Numbered from the stretch's first letter, positions 17,875-27,050 are shown. The stretch is 64,000 bases of DNA from Candidatus Omnitrophota bacterium (GCA_020632475.1 JACKFM010000003.1:1-64000), one strand, 5' to 3'. Program-made: numbers and translations. The notes: a model not told the origin generated them from the letters alone.

Positions 17875-19755
17875 ATGAATTCAAAAATAGCGGAAGACCA
17901 AAGCGTGACAGAGAAAAAAAACAAGGAAGTCAAAAGCGTCAATACGATTACGGTGCGTTTCGCCGGCGATTCCGGTGACGGAATGCAGTTGACCGGTGAT
18001 CAGTTTACAGATACGACCGCCATGATGGGGAACGATTTTGCGACCCTGCCGGATTATCCCGCGGAAATCCGTGCGCCGATCGGAACCCTTCCGGGAGTCA
18101 GTAGCTTTCAGATCCAGTTTTCGGATTCGATTATTTTTACGCCGGGAGACGCTGCGGACGTTTTAGTGGCCATGAATCCGGCTGCTCTAAAAGTCAATAT
18201 TCCGAATGTCAAAAAAGACGGATTGATTATTGTCAATGAATCGGTGTTTACCGAGCAGAATTTAAGAAAAGCCAGCTGGCAGAATAATCCGCTGCTGGAT
18301 GATACGCTTAAAGATTTTAACGTATTAAAAGTAAAGCTTTCGGAACTGACAAAAAATGCGCTTAAAGACCACCCGTTAAAATTAACGGAAGTCGAACGCT
18401 GTAAAAACTTTTTTGCCTTAGGGATTATGTTCTGGCTCTATTCCAGGACCTTTGATTATACGATTGACTGGATTCAGAGAAAATTCGCCAAGCGTCCCGA
18501 AATTGTGAATGCGAATATTGCGGCAGTTAAGGCAGGTTATAATTTTGCAGATATTACGGAGATTTTTCCGTCGCAATATTGTGTTAAGCAGACCCGGCTT
18601 GAACCGGGGATTTACCGCAAGATTATGGGAAACCAGGCTACGGCAATCGGGTTTATTGCGGCTGCCAGAAAAGCTCAAAAAACTCTTTTTTACGGGACTT
18701 ATCCCATTACTCCGGCCAGCACAGTTCTGCATGAACTCGCCAAACATAAAAACTATGATGTAAAAACCTTTCAGGCTGAAGATGAGATCGCGGCCATGGG
18801 GGCGACCATTGGCGCCGCCTTTGCCGGTGAGATCGCCCTGACAGGAACAAGCGGTCCGGGGTTATGCCTTAAATCCGAAGCCCTGAATTTGGCGGTGATG
18901 GCTGAACTGCCTGTCGTTGTTGTGAATGTTCAGCGTTCAGGCCCCAGTACCGGGATGCCCACCAAAACCGAACAGGCGGATCTTCTCCAGGCAATGTACG
19001 GACGTAACGGAGAATCTCCGCTTGTTGTTTTGGCTCCCAAAACCCCGTCGGATTGTTTTCAAATGGCTTTTGAAGCCGTGCGGATTGCCGTGAAATTTAT
19101 GGTGCCGGTGATTTTTCTCTCAGACGGTTATATCGGTAACGGTTCGGAACCCTGGAAACTTCCCGATGTGGATCAACTGCCTGAGATCAAGGTCAATCAT
19201 CCGCTTCAACCGAATGCGGATGACCAGTATCAACCGTATAAACGTGACCCGCAAACACTTGCGCGTCCGTGGGCAAGGCCCGGAACCCCGGGGCTTGAAC
19301 ACCGTATCGGCGGTTTGGCTAAAGCGGATTTAACCGGTAATGTCAGTTATGATCCGGAGAATAATCAGAAGATGATTAATCTGCGTGCCGAGAAAGTCGA
19401 GCGTGTTGCTCAGGATATTCCGGAGCTTGAAGTCTTTGGGCCGGAAAAAGGTAAAGTGCTTGTCATCGGTTGGGGAGGCACGTTTGGTGCTATTTATCAG
19501 GCCGTCAATCAGATGCAGGCCGAAGGTAAATCCGTCGCCCGTGCTCATTTGAACTACATTAATCCTTTCCCCAGGAATCTTGGAGAAGTACTGAAACGGT
19601 ACGAAACCGTTTTGATTCCCGAACTAAACATGGGGCAGCTGCTTAATTTGATTCGTTTTAAATTTCCAAAGGTGAACTCTGAGGGCCTTCATAAAGTTCA
19701 GGGGCAACCCTTTAAGGTTTATGAAATTCAAGAAAAAATCGAGGCGTTCCTATGA
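17875..19755 (+). CDS. korA: 2-oxoacid:ferredoxin oxidoreductase, fused gamma-alpha subunit (KorA type)
   Basis: This 626-residue subunit fuses the gamma domain (about 22-210; VRFAGDSGDGMQLTGDQF) to the alpha pyrimidine-binding domain (from about 240). The latter shows GTSGPGLCLKSEALNLA and QRSGPSTGMPTKTEQADL. With the beta subunit it oxidatively decarboxylates a 2-oxoacid with CoA to acyl-CoA, CO2 and reduced ferredoxin. The reverse reaction can run in reductive TCA. The gamma-alpha fusion with a separate beta and no ferredoxin subunit is typical of 2-oxoglutarate enzymes. A possible TTGACA element (17836-17841) lies close upstream. The stop overlaps the beta start by ATGA. Confidence 0.92.
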   Translation: MNSKIAEDQSVTEKKNKEVKSVNTITVRFAGDSGDGMQLTGDQFTDTTAMMGNDFATLPDYPAEIRAPIGTLPGVSSFQIQFSDSIIFTPGDAADVLVAMNPAALKVNIPNVKKDGLIIVNESVFTEQNLRKASWQNNPLLDDTLKDFNVLKVKLSELTKNALKDHPLKLTEVERCKNFFALGIMFWLYSRTFDYTIDWIQRKFAKRPEIVNANIAAVKAGYNFADITEIFPSQYCVKQTRLEPGIYRKIMGNQATAIGFIAAARKAQKTLFYGTYPITPASTVLHELAKHKNYDVKTFQAEDEIAAMGATIGAAFAGEIALTGTSGPGLCLKSEALNLAVMAELPVVVVNVQRSGPSTGMPTKTEQADLLQAMYGRNGESPLVVLAPKTPSDCFQMAFEAVRIAVKFMVPVIFLSDGYIGNGSEPWKLPDVDQLPEIKVNHPLQPNADDQYQPYKRDPQTLARPWARPGTPGLEHRIGGLAKADLTGNVSYDPENNQKMINLRAEKVERVAQDIPELEVFGPEKGKVLVIGWGGTFGAIYQAVNQMQAEGKSVARAHLNYINPFPRNLGEVLKRYETVLIPELNMGQLLNLIRFKFPKVNSEGLHKVQGQPFKVYEIQEKIEAFL

Positions 19756-20780
19756 GCTCAACGTTCAAAGATCTGGATCTGAGTTATACCAAGGATGATT
19801 TTACTTCCAATCAGGAGGTCCGGTGGTGTCCCGGATGCGGTGACTATGCCATTCTGGCAACGGTTCAAAGAACGCTTGCCAAGAATGCAATCCCCCGCGA
19901 AAACTATGTATTCATCTCAGGCATCGGATGTTCAAGCCGTTTTCCCTATTATATGAATACTTACGGATTTCATACGATTCATGGCCGTGCACCCACGATT
20001 GCTACGGGCTTAAGATGTGTTAATCCTGATCTTTCGATTTGGGTGATTACCGGAGACGGCGATGGATTGAGTATCGGCGGCAATCATTTGGTCCATTGCA
20101 TGCGCCGTAATATGAATTTGAACATTTTGCTTGTGAACAATCAGATTTACGGCCTGACAAAGGGACAGTATTCTCCGACCTCAAGACATGGTCAGATTAC
20201 TAATTCCTCGCCCATGGGAGCGATTGATTATCCGATCAATGCCCTTTGTATCGCGATTGCTTCGGAGGCGACCTTTATTGCCAGGACACTCGACGGCGAT
20301 CCCAAGCATATGAGCATGGTGCTGCAGAGGGCAATGGATCATAAGGGTGTTTCTTTTGTTGAGATTTATCAGAATTGCATCATTTTTAATGACAAGGCCT
20401 TTCAGCCGGTGACCGGCAGGGATTCGCGAGATGACCGCATGATTTATCTTGAAGACGGAAAACCGCTTGTTTTTGGTAAGCACAAGGATAAAGCCATTCG
20501 GCTCAATCGCCTGAAACCGGAAGTGGTTGATCTTCAGGACGCAGGTGATGGAGAAAGTCTTTTGATTCATCACGAAGATCATCCCGATCCGAGTTATCCG
20601 TATCTGCTCACCCAAATGACCTATCCGGAAATGCCCGTGCCGTTTGGAATCTTTAGAGCTATTCAAAGACCGACCTATGACGAGATGCTTAATGACCAAG
20701 TCGTAAAATCGAAGGCGGCTAAGGGTGAAGGGGATTTGAAAAAACTGATCTACGGCACCAGCACCTGGACGGTTAAGTGA
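19752..20780 (+). CDS. korB: 2-oxoacid:ferredoxin oxidoreductase beta subunit (KorB type)
   Basis: This 342-residue thiamine-diphosphate subunit has the Fe-S/TPP-proximal cysteines of WCPGCGDYAIL (26-36) and C60 of SGIGCSSRF. The TPP-binding GDGDGLSIGGNH starts at 101, and the metal-ligand region VNNQIYGLTKGQYSPTS spans about 129-145. It carries the active TPP and passes electrons to ferredoxin. Homologues use 2-oxoglutarate most often, but the exact substrate cannot be fixed by reading. It overlaps korA by 4 bp and is followed 10 bp later by a CBS/zinc-ribbon gene. Confidence 0.92.
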   Translation: MSSTFKDLDLSYTKDDFTSNQEVRWCPGCGDYAILATVQRTLAKNAIPRENYVFISGIGCSSRFPYYMNTYGFHTIHGRAPTIATGLRCVNPDLSIWVITGDGDGLSIGGNHLVHCMRRNMNLNILLVNNQIYGLTKGQYSPTSRHGQITNSSPMGAIDYPINALCIAIASEATFIARTLDGDPKHMSMVLQRAMDHKGVSFVEIYQNCIIFNDKAFQPVTGRDSRDDRMIYLEDGKPLVFGKHKDKAIRLNRLKPEVVDLQDAGDGESLLIHHEDHPDPSYPYLLTQMTYPEMPVPFGIFRAIQRPTYDEMLNDQVVKSKAAKGEGDLKKLIYGTSTWTVK

Positions 20781-20790
20781 GGAATTTGAT

Positions 20791-21315
20791 ATGAAAATTA
20801 AATGCCCGACATGCTCCTATGAGAATATCGAAGGAACCGATCGTTGCGCCGAATGCCTGCATTCTCTCATGCAGCGCGATCTGCCGTCTCCGAAAAGTAA
20901 TGACAGCCTTCAGAAAGCGATGATGACCGCACCCGTTTCCGCTCTTTTGACGGGCAAAGACTTGTTGGTTGCTGATATTTCGGACCCCATTGAAAAGATT
21001 ATCCGAATCTTTCAGAAAAAACAGAAAAATTGTGTGTTGGTTTATAAACAGAAAAAAATTGTCGGGATTATCAGTAACCGTGATTTGCTCAGAAAAGTGG
21101 CCGGACAGGGGCAAAATCTGAGTGAAGTGACAGTCGAATCGGTGATGACCAAAAACCCCGAAGTGGTTACTGCAGAAGACCCGATCGCTTTTGCGATTAA
21201 TAAAATGGGCATGGGGGGATTCCGCCACGTACCTGTTTTAGCCGAGGACGGGACTCCGATCAGCATTATTTCGATTCACGATGTCCTTCATTATCTCTCG
21301 AGCGGTCATAAATAA
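20791..21315 (+). CDS. Zinc-ribbon plus CBS-pair protein
   Basis: This 174-residue protein opens with a zinc ribbon (CPTC at 5-8, CAEC at 20-23). A CBS pair spans about 45-170, with strands CVLVYKQKKIVGIISNRDL and RHVPVLAEDGTPISIISIHD. It is the last gene of the group starting at 17334 and lies 10 bp after korB. Two CBS sensors bracketing one ferredoxin oxidoreductase suggest adenylate-responsive control. The zinc ribbon could contact protein or nucleic acid. No enzymatic motif is present. Confidence 0.85.
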   Translation: MKIKCPTCSYENIEGTDRCAECLHSLMQRDLPSPKSNDSLQKAMMTAPVSALLTGKDLLVADISDPIEKIIRIFQKKQKNCVLVYKQKKIVGIISNRDLLRKVAGQGQNLSEVTVESVMTKNPEVVTAEDPIAFAINKMGMGGFRHVPVLAEDGTPISIISIHDVLHYLSSGHK

Positions 21316-21343
21316 TAGAAATCTTCCTTCCGGACGGAAATCC

Positions 21344-21913
21344 ATGAAAACGCGTTTTTGCCTCTATTTCTTTTTTTTGTCCTTTTGTATTGCAGGGAAT
21401 AGTGTCTGTGCTGCTGATACAACCTCTCCTTCACTTGCACAGAATGAGGCTGTTATGAAAGCCCGTGAAGATGCCGGACGGTTGAGTTTTGTGGAGCTGG
21501 TCCAGGGGGCCAAACGGCACGAGAATCTTTTTCATGGGCTTTGTCGTATGCTCCTGGATAATAACCTGATACTGGCTTTAAATGAAACACCTCAGAAGGG
21601 AAATCCGGCACTTTCAATTCGCGTTTTGCCGACATTGAATTCAGATGATAAAGGGATTGTTTTGATTTTCAGCAGCCGCGAGACTTTAGCGCGGGCCGGC
21701 CAGAAGGATCAGTGGCAGAAAAATAAAGAGGATTTTTACGATTACGTCATTATTAAAGGGCAGACCCTGTTTAAGGCATTACGGGCTGACGGGTATAAAC
21801 GGATGCTGCTTGATGTGGGCAGTCCCGTTTCGTTTCCTTTTGACGAATATGATCTCACGAGTCTTGCCGAAGGCAAGATCCCGCCTTTTAGAGATCATCG
21901 CCAGACTATTTAG
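21344..21913 (+). CDS. Secreted protein of unknown family
   Basis: The 189-residue reading starts at the ATG that begins a signal peptide (FCLYFFFLSFCIAGNSVCAA). An upstream in-frame start at 21281 would lie inside the CBS gene and bury that signal. The mature protein is mixed alpha/beta and was not matched to a family. A charged YDYVIIKGQTLFKALRADGY segment and QKDQWQKNKEDFYD are its more distinctive parts. It is probably periplasmic. The next gene, a secreted nuclease, starts 19 bp after the stop, so the two may be co-expressed. Confidence 0.7.
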   Translation: MKTRFCLYFFFLSFCIAGNSVCAADTTSPSLAQNEAVMKAREDAGRLSFVELVQGAKRHENLFHGLCRMLLDNNLILALNETPQKGNPALSIRVLPTLNSDDKGIVLIFSSRETLARAGQKDQWQKNKEDFYDYVIIKGQTLFKALRADGYKRMLLDVGSPVSFPFDEYDLTSLAEGKIPPFRDHRQTI

Positions 21914-21932
21914 TCTTGATGCCGGGGGTTTT

Positions 21933-22445
21933 ATGAGACGGCTGCTTCTTATCTTTGGTTTAATTTATTGTTTTTTTCTTTCTCCGGTCTATGCCGAAAA
22001 AGTTCGCTACGTTATTGATGGCGACACTTTTATTCTTGAGAATAACCAGCGGATCAGGATGATCGGCATTGATGCGCCGGAGATTGATCACCCGAAATAT
22101 CATAAGAAGGGTGAGTTTTACGGCAAACAGTCGCGTAAACATTTGGAAGCTTTAATTGAGGGCGACGAAATTACGTTAAAAGAAGGATCAGAGCTCTTTG
22201 ATCGTTTCGGCCGGCGGTTGGCTTATGTGTACCGTTCAGACGGTGTTTTTGTCAACCGTGAGATGGTTGCAACCGGAAACGCTGAGGTGTTTAGAAAATT
22301 TTCCTTTGAATTTAAAAAAGAATTCCTTATGCTAGAGCAGTCAGCAAAGTCCGCAAAGCTTGGAATGTGGAATACAAAACATCCTCAAACCTGGTATGCT
22401 TCCGCTGCAGCCTGGTTTTCTAAGAAGAAGCCGCCGCAGGATTAA
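21933..22445 (+). CDS. Secreted thermonuclease-family (SNase) nuclease
   Basis: The 170-residue protein starts at the ATG opening the signal peptide LLLIFGLIYCFFLSPVYAE. Longer in-frame starts run through the preceding gene and are rejected. The OB-fold nuclease core shows YVIDGDTF, IRMIGIDAPE (first catalytic arginine and metal-binding aspartate) and a second catalytic set in ELFDRFGRRLAYVY. Ca2+-dependent cleavage of DNA and RNA in the periplasm or outside is expected, for nutrient salvage or defence against external DNA. Length fits the small SNase group. It is followed by the succinate dehydrogenase operon with a 71-bp gap. Confidence 0.88.
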   Translation: MRRLLLIFGLIYCFFLSPVYAEKVRYVIDGDTFILENNQRIRMIGIDAPEIDHPKYHKKGEFYGKQSRKHLEALIEGDEITLKEGSELFDRFGRRLAYVYRSDGVFVNREMVATGNAEVFRKFSFEFKKEFLMLEQSAKSAKLGMWNTKHPQTWYASAAAWFSKKKPPQD

Positions 22446-22516
22446 GTGGAGCGGTTAAAACGGCGATAATTTTTTTATACTTCGTATTGTTTTCAGGATA
22501 GATTTAAAGGATTGAT

Positions 22517-23209
22517 ATGACTTGCGTCCAGAAACCTTCATCCATTGTTAAAAAAGCGGTCATGGGATTGACCGGTTTGGTACTTTTCGGATTTATTGTC
22601 GGGCACTTAATCGGGAATTTATTGATTTATGCCGGGCCTGAGGCCCTGAACGGTTATGCCCTGACGCTCCGGCATCTAGGGGAATTGCTTTGGGTTGCCC
22701 GGATTGTTTTGCTTGCGGCTGTTGGCGCTCATATTCTGACCGCCATGAGTCTGGTTCGTGAGAACCGCCGGGCAAGACCGACACCTTATCAGTTTCAGGA
22801 CACCATTCAGACGACTTATGCAGCGCGTACCATGGCAGTTTCGGGACTGGTTGTATTGGCTTATATTATTTATCATCTCCTGCACTTTACGTTTCGTGTC
22901 ACCAATCCTCATCTTTCGCATCTGACCGATGCCAACGGACATCATGATGTCTACCGCATGGTCGTTTTTAGTTTTCAGAATCCGTGGATTTGCGCCTCCT
23001 ATATTTTTGCATTGACGCTTTTGTGTATGCATTTAAACCACGGTCTGGCCAGTGCCGCCCAGTCGTTGGGGGCTAATAATCAGAAATGGGAACCCCGCTT
23101 TAAAAAAGCAGGATGCATTATTTCACTCATCATTTATCTTGGATATATTTCGATTCCGATTGCGATTTATACGGGAATCATCAAAGCCGTGCCTGGAGGA
23201 CACCTATGA
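22517..23209 (+). CDS. sdhC: Succinate dehydrogenase/fumarate reductase cytochrome b558 subunit
   Basis: This 230-residue protein has five transmembrane helices and is the single membrane anchor of the b558 type. Heme-ligand histidines are visible in VGHLIGNLL, GAHILTA, YHLLHF and MHLNHGLASA. It anchors SdhA/B and exchanges electrons with the quinone pool. This architecture (one large anchor, usually two hemes) is the type that can work as a quinol:fumarate reductase or a menaquinone-linked succinate dehydrogenase. The stop overlaps the sdhA start by ATGA, and a GGAGG site for sdhA lies inside this gene. Confidence 0.93.
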   Translation: MTCVQKPSSIVKKAVMGLTGLVLFGFIVGHLIGNLLIYAGPEALNGYALTLRHLGELLWVARIVLLAAVGAHILTAMSLVRENRRARPTPYQFQDTIQTTYAARTMAVSGLVVLAYIIYHLLHFTFRVTNPHLSHLTDANGHHDVYRMVVFSFQNPWICASYIFALTLLCMHLNHGLASAAQSLGANNQKWEPRFKKAGCIISLIIYLGYISIPIAIYTGIIKAVPGGHL

Positions 23210-25119
23210 CATTGGATCCGAAAGTTCCTGACGGGCCTCTTGCCGAGAAGTGGGATAAACACCGCTTTCAGATGAAATTGATTAATCCGGCCAATAAACG
23301 CAAATATAAAATTATTATTGTGGGAACTGGTCTTGCAGGCGCTTCGGCGGGTGCCTCGCTGGCAGAACTGGGTTATGAGGTCGAGTCTTTTTGCTATCAG
23401 GATAGCCCCCGGCGCGCACACAGTATTGCGGCGCAGGGCGGAATTAATGCCGCGAAAAATTATCCCAATGACGGCGACAGTATCTGGCGTCTTTTTTATG
23501 ATACGGTCAAAGGCGGCGATTTTCGCGCACGCGAAGCCAATGTGTACAGACTGGCGCAGGTCAGTAATGCCATTATCGATCAATGCGTTGCTCAGGGAGT
23601 TCCTTTTGCCCGGGAATATTCGGGTTATCTGGACAACCGGTCATTCGGAGGTGCCCAGGTCTCCCGTACTTTTTATGCGCGGGGTCAAACGGGGCAACAG
23701 CTTTTGCTGGGAGCTTATCAGGCGTTTAGCCGGCAAATCGGATTGGGTAAAGTAAAGATGTATCCGCGTACCGAAATGCTTGATTTAGTGGTTGTCGATG
23801 GGCATGCCAAAGGAATCGTCGTGCGTGATATGGTGACCGGCCAAATTCGTACGCATTCGGCCGATGCCGTTGTTCTCGCCACTGGCGGCTACGGCAATGC
23901 CTTTTATCTTTCGACTAATGCCAAAGGATGCAATGTGACTGCGGCCTACCGGGCTTATAAAAAGGGGGCGTTTTTTGCTAATCCCTGTTATACCCAAATT
24001 CATCCGACCTGTATTCCCGTCTCAGGCGATTATCAATCCAAACTAACGCTCATGTCCGAGTCTTTACGTAATGACGGACGTATTTGGGTCTCTAAGAAAA
24101 AGGGAGATAAACGGCCTCCCGCGCAAATTCCGGAAGAAGAAAGAGACTATTATCTTGAGAGGAAGTATCCCAGTTTCGGTAATCTGGCGCCTCGTGACAT
24201 TTCATCCCGAAGTGCTAAAGAGGTCTGTGACGAAGGCCACGGTGTCGGCGAATCCGGCTTGGGTGTCTATCTTGATTTTGCTGACGCGATTAAACGGTTG
24301 GGCGAAAATGCGATTCGCGAAAAATACGGCAACCTGTTCCATATGTATGAAAAAATCACAGGGGAAAATCCTTATCAGATGCCGATGCGTATTTATCCGG
24401 CCGTCCATTACACGATGGGTGGGTTGTGGGTGGACTACAATCTGATGAGTAATCTGCCCGGGCTTTTTGTCGCCGGTGAAGCCAACTTTTCAGATCATGG
24501 TGCTAATCGTCTGGGAGCCAGTGCGCTTATGCAGGGGCTCGCGGACGGATATTTTGTTTTACCTTACACGATCGGGGATTATCTGAGTAAAGTCAAACCC
24601 GGTTCGGCCAAAACCGATATGCCTGAATTTCAGGATGCAAAAGAAGAGATTGTTGCCAAAACCAAGCGGCTTCTTGGGGTTAAGGGGAAAAAGACAGTCG
24701 ATGAATTTCATCGTGAACTGGGGCATGTGCTCTGGGGATATTGCGGTATGGCCCGTGATGAAGAGGGGTTGAAGAAGGCGTTAGTGCGTATTCCTGAAAT
24801 CCGTGAAGAGTTTTGGAAGAATGTTTGCGTCCTGGGATCCAATGAGGAGTTGAATCAGTCGCTTGAAAAGGCCGGCCGCGTAGCCGATTTTCTTGAATTT
24901 GGCGAATTGCTTTGTCTGGATGCGCTTGAACGCCGGGAGTCCTGTGGCGGGCATTTTCGAGTGGAACATCAGACCGAAGAAGGTGAAGCCAAGCGTGATG
25001 ACCGCAAATTCTGCCACGTGGCCGCCTGGGAATATAAGGGTCCGAATGCTTCGCCGGAGCGCCATAAGGAAGAATTGAAATACGAAAACGTGACTTTGGC
25101 AACGCGCAGCTATAAATAA
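23206..25119 (+). CDS. sdhA: Succinate dehydrogenase/fumarate reductase flavoprotein subunit
   Basis: The 637-residue reading starts at the ATG following GGAGG (MTLDPKVPDGPLAEKW), overlapping sdhC by 4 bp. The longer frame from 23113 is a read-through inside sdhC. FAD motifs are IIVGTGLAGASAG at about 38-50, and HSIAAQGGINAAK, whose histidine is the covalent flavin site. The substrate-proximal region HYTMGGLWVD and the C-terminal FAD contacts GEANFSDHGANRLG are intact. It interconverts succinate and fumarate on the cytoplasmic face. The direction in vivo cannot be decided from sequence. Confidence 0.95.
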   Translation: MTLDPKVPDGPLAEKWDKHRFQMKLINPANKRKYKIIIVGTGLAGASAGASLAELGYEVESFCYQDSPRRAHSIAAQGGINAAKNYPNDGDSIWRLFYDTVKGGDFRAREANVYRLAQVSNAIIDQCVAQGVPFAREYSGYLDNRSFGGAQVSRTFYARGQTGQQLLLGAYQAFSRQIGLGKVKMYPRTEMLDLVVVDGHAKGIVVRDMVTGQIRTHSADAVVLATGGYGNAFYLSTNAKGCNVTAAYRAYKKGAFFANPCYTQIHPTCIPVSGDYQSKLTLMSESLRNDGRIWVSKKKGDKRPPAQIPEEERDYYLERKYPSFGNLAPRDISSRSAKEVCDEGHGVGESGLGVYLDFADAIKRLGENAIREKYGNLFHMYEKITGENPYQMPMRIYPAVHYTMGGLWVDYNLMSNLPGLFVAGEANFSDHGANRLGASALMQGLADGYFVLPYTIGDYLSKVKPGSAKTDMPEFQDAKEEIVAKTKRLLGVKGKKTVDEFHRELGHVLWGYCGMARDEEGLKKALVRIPEIREEFWKNVCVLGSNEELNQSLEKAGRVADFLEFGELLCLDALERRESCGGHFRVEHQTEEGEAKRDDRKFCHVAAWEYKGPNASPERHKEELKYENVTLATRSYK

Positions 25120-25133
25120 GAGCAGGAGCTAAA

Positions 25134-25877
25134 ATGAATCTGACATTAAAAGTCTGGCGTCAAAAACATAAAGAAGATCAGGGCCTCATGGTGACCTATG
25201 AGGCCAAAGACATTAATTCGCACATGTCTTTTCTTGAGATGCTCGACGTAGTCAATGAAGATTTGATTAAAAAGGGTGAAGAGCCGATCGCCTTTGATCA
25301 CGATTGCCGCGAAGGGATCTGCGGAGCCTGTTCGCTGATGATTAATGGTGTCCCTCACGGTTCGGAAAAGGGAATCACCGCCTGCCAGCTTCACATGAGG
25401 CATTTTAAAGACGGCGATGTCATCTATATTGAACCTTGGCGCGCCCGTGCTTTTCCGGTGATTAAAGATCTGATCGTTGACCGCAGTGCCTTTGACCGGA
25501 TTATTCAGTCCGGAGGTTTTGTTTCGGCGACGACCGGAGGCGTGCCCGATGCCAATGCCATTCCGATTGCCAAACCGGATAGTGACTCGGCCATGGATGC
25601 CGCGGCCTGCATCGGCTGCGGAGCCTGTGTCGCGGCCTGCCCCAATGCCTCGGCTATGCTTTTTGTCGGAGCCAAGGTTTCGCAACTGGCGCTTTTGCCT
25701 CAGGGTAAAATCGAACGCGAGCAACGCGTGCTTAATATGGTGCGTACGATGGATGAGGAAAATTTCGGCAATTGCACCAATCATTTTGAATGCGAAGCGG
25801 CCTGTCCCAAGGAAATCAGCGTTCAATATATTGCCCAAATGAACCGCGAATATCTGCGTGCGGCAGCCAAACAATAA
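25134..25877 (+). CDS. sdhB: Succinate dehydrogenase/fumarate reductase iron-sulfur subunit
   Basis: This 247-residue protein has a plant-type 2Fe-2S domain (CREGICGACS at about 59-68, with a later C in TACQLHM). A bacterial ferredoxin domain follows, with CIGCGACVAACPNA for one cluster and CTNHFECEAACPKEI completing the others. It wires flavin electrons to the heme subunit. It starts 14 bp after sdhA behind AGGAG. The order C-A-B completes the operon, and a copy of the dispersed repeat lies just beyond the stop. Confidence 0.95.
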   Translation: MNLTLKVWRQKHKEDQGLMVTYEAKDINSHMSFLEMLDVVNEDLIKKGEEPIAFDHDCREGICGACSLMINGVPHGSEKGITACQLHMRHFKDGDVIYIEPWRARAFPVIKDLIVDRSAFDRIIQSGGFVSATTGGVPDANAIPIAKPDSDSAMDAAACIGCGACVAACPNASAMLFVGAKVSQLALLPQGKIEREQRVLNMVRTMDEENFGNCTNHFECEAACPKEISVQYIAQMNREYLRAAAKQ

Positions 25878-25898
25878 ACCGCATACTTTCCCGAACGG

Positions 25899-25962
25899 CT
25901 CAATATTGTTACGGACACTTGTGCAGCGACCCCATAAAATCAAATTTGACGCAGTACTGAGT
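25899..25962 (+). repeat. Single diverged copy of the 96-bp repeat family
   Basis: CAATATTGTTACGGACACTTGTGCAGCGACC, followed after a short divergent stretch by TTTGACGCAGTACTGAG, matches the 3' two-thirds of the 13215-13490 unit. It lies just after sdhB and directly before a different palindromic element. Confidence 0.75.
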
Positions 25963-26003
25963 AATCGTTCAAAAATTTTTGAATATTTGAGCACTAAATC
26001 CAG

Positions 26004-26130
26004 TGAAAATAAAAATATTGTTTCGAAACGCGCCACCTCGCTCGGAGCTATCCGCCAAAAGGCATGGCGGATGATCTCCTCGTCTCAGCATGAGGCGCCA
26101 ATTGTTTCCGCACAATATTTTTATTGTTCA
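26004..26130 (+). repeat. Dispersed palindromic element, copy 1
   Basis: Outer arms AATAAAAATATTGT (26008-26021) and ACAATATTTTTATT (26112-26125) pair over 14 bp. Inside are CGAAACGCGCC and GGCGCCAATTGTTTC, a GGAGC...GATCTCC pair and a central stem ATCCGCC/GGCGGAT. The whole can fold as a branched hairpin. Related copies are at 28805, 50241 and 51776. Confidence 0.85.
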
Positions 26131-26145
26131 AACACACAAAGGCGT

Positions 26146-26790
26146 ATGTTCTATTGCTTGGTTTTTCTTGGTCTGATTTTTTTAAACGGGTGTGTCACTC
26201 CGGCAGCTGTTCAGGAACGTATTTTGCAGCCTGCCAATGCGAATCAAAACCAGCTCATCGCGACTTCACAAGCCTCTTCTTCCGTTTTTGAAAAGGTTCA
26301 AAGCGGAATCCGTGTTTCGACTCTGCTCAGGCGTAATTCCAAAGGCCTTTTGACACTCTGGATTCGTGTCAGTAATGAGAATACTTATCCGGTGGATATC
26401 GGGCCCGAGCAGATTTTTTTAACCGCCTATTCTCAATTTGTCGTTCCCGCACTTGCTCCCGAACAGGTTGTGGCCAAAAAATATTCGAGCCGCGTATCAC
26501 AGTCGACGATGGATACAGTCGGGATGATTCCCTACAGTGATCCGTTTGGTATTTCCTCGGCGGTCAAGGCTGCCTCAAGCGGAGTGGGGCAGAATAATCA
26601 GAAAACCCGCAGTGATTTAGCCGGGATGATCGGACAGGGTTATTTTAGGCGGGTGACCCTATTACAGGGATTAGCGGCCCAGGGTTTTTTATATTATGAC
26701 CTGACCCCTTACGTTGCGGGACTTAATCCTCTTCCGGTCGGTGTAAGCGTTCAGATTCAGAATAATCGTTTTGACTTCCAATTCAATTAA
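26146..26790 (+). CDS. Lipoprotein of unknown family
   Basis: The ATG at 26146 opens a lipoprotein signal (MFYCLVFLGLIFLNGC, lipobox LNGC, cysteine at 16), giving 214 residues. The frame stays open upstream to 25858, but only through repeat elements, so that extension is not accepted. The mature part has a beta-rich region with LTLWIRVSNENTYPVDIGPEQIFL, which reads like a small immunoglobulin-like or DUF-type domain. A glycine/serine-rich middle (SSAVKAASSGVGQNNQ) follows, then a final strand pair. Function is unknown. It points tail to tail at the symporter operon and its stop overlaps that operon's last gene by 4 bp. Confidence 0.72.
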   Translation: MFYCLVFLGLIFLNGCVTPAAVQERILQPANANQNQLIATSQASSSVFEKVQSGIRVSTLLRRNSKGLLTLWIRVSNENTYPVDIGPEQIFLTAYSQFVVPALAPEQVVAKKYSSRVSQSTMDTVGMIPYSDPFGISSAVKAASSGVGQNNQKTRSDLAGMIGQGYFRRVTLLQGLAAQGFLYYDLTPYVAGLNPLPVGVSVQIQNNRFDFQFN

Positions 26791-27050
26791 CCCGGAATCA
26801 GTTTTTTAAATCCGGATCCGATGGCATTTAAGGTGTTTTTGATCACGCCCTCATCTTTTTTTTTCCAATACCCTCCGGATGAATTCATATAGGGATTTTT
26901 GGGTTTTCGGCTGAACCAACTCTGTTTTGTGCTCTGGACATAGGGATTATCTTTTTGGGCATCATATTTTGCGGAGGAGTCTGGGATGAAAGTGGATAGG
27001 AATAAAAACAAAAATAAACAGCCGACATAAAGAGCTCTACGGGTGCTCAT
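26787..27050 (-). CDS. Small secreted protein coupled to the symporter
   Basis: This 87-residue protein starts at 27050, where MSTRRALYVGCLFLFLFLST gives a signal peptide, and ends in a basic, tyrosine/asparagine-rich sequence (DNPYVQSTKQSWFSRKPKNPY). The ATG overlaps the stop of the sodium:solute symporter gene (ATGA), so translation is coupled. A longer in-frame reading to 27260 would run inside the symporter gene and is rejected. No family was recognised. An accessory periplasmic peptide of the transporter is a guess based only on position. Confidence 0.6.
   Translation of the reverse strand: MSTRRALYVGCLFLFLFLSTFIPDSSAKYDAQKDNPYVQSTKQSWFSRKPKNPYMNSSGGYWKKKDEGVIKNTLNAIGSGFKKLIPG

Noticed and set aside
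25146..26036. 296-codon open frame on the minus strand opposite sdhB
   Set aside because: It is antisense to a complete, motif-rich sdhB gene. It has low-complexity histidine/glycine content and no family features, so it is a shadow.
25858..26145. 96-codon in-frame upstream extension of the lipoprotein gene
   Set aside because: It is translated entirely from repeat elements and would bury the lipoprotein signal peptide. The ATG at 26146 is the start.
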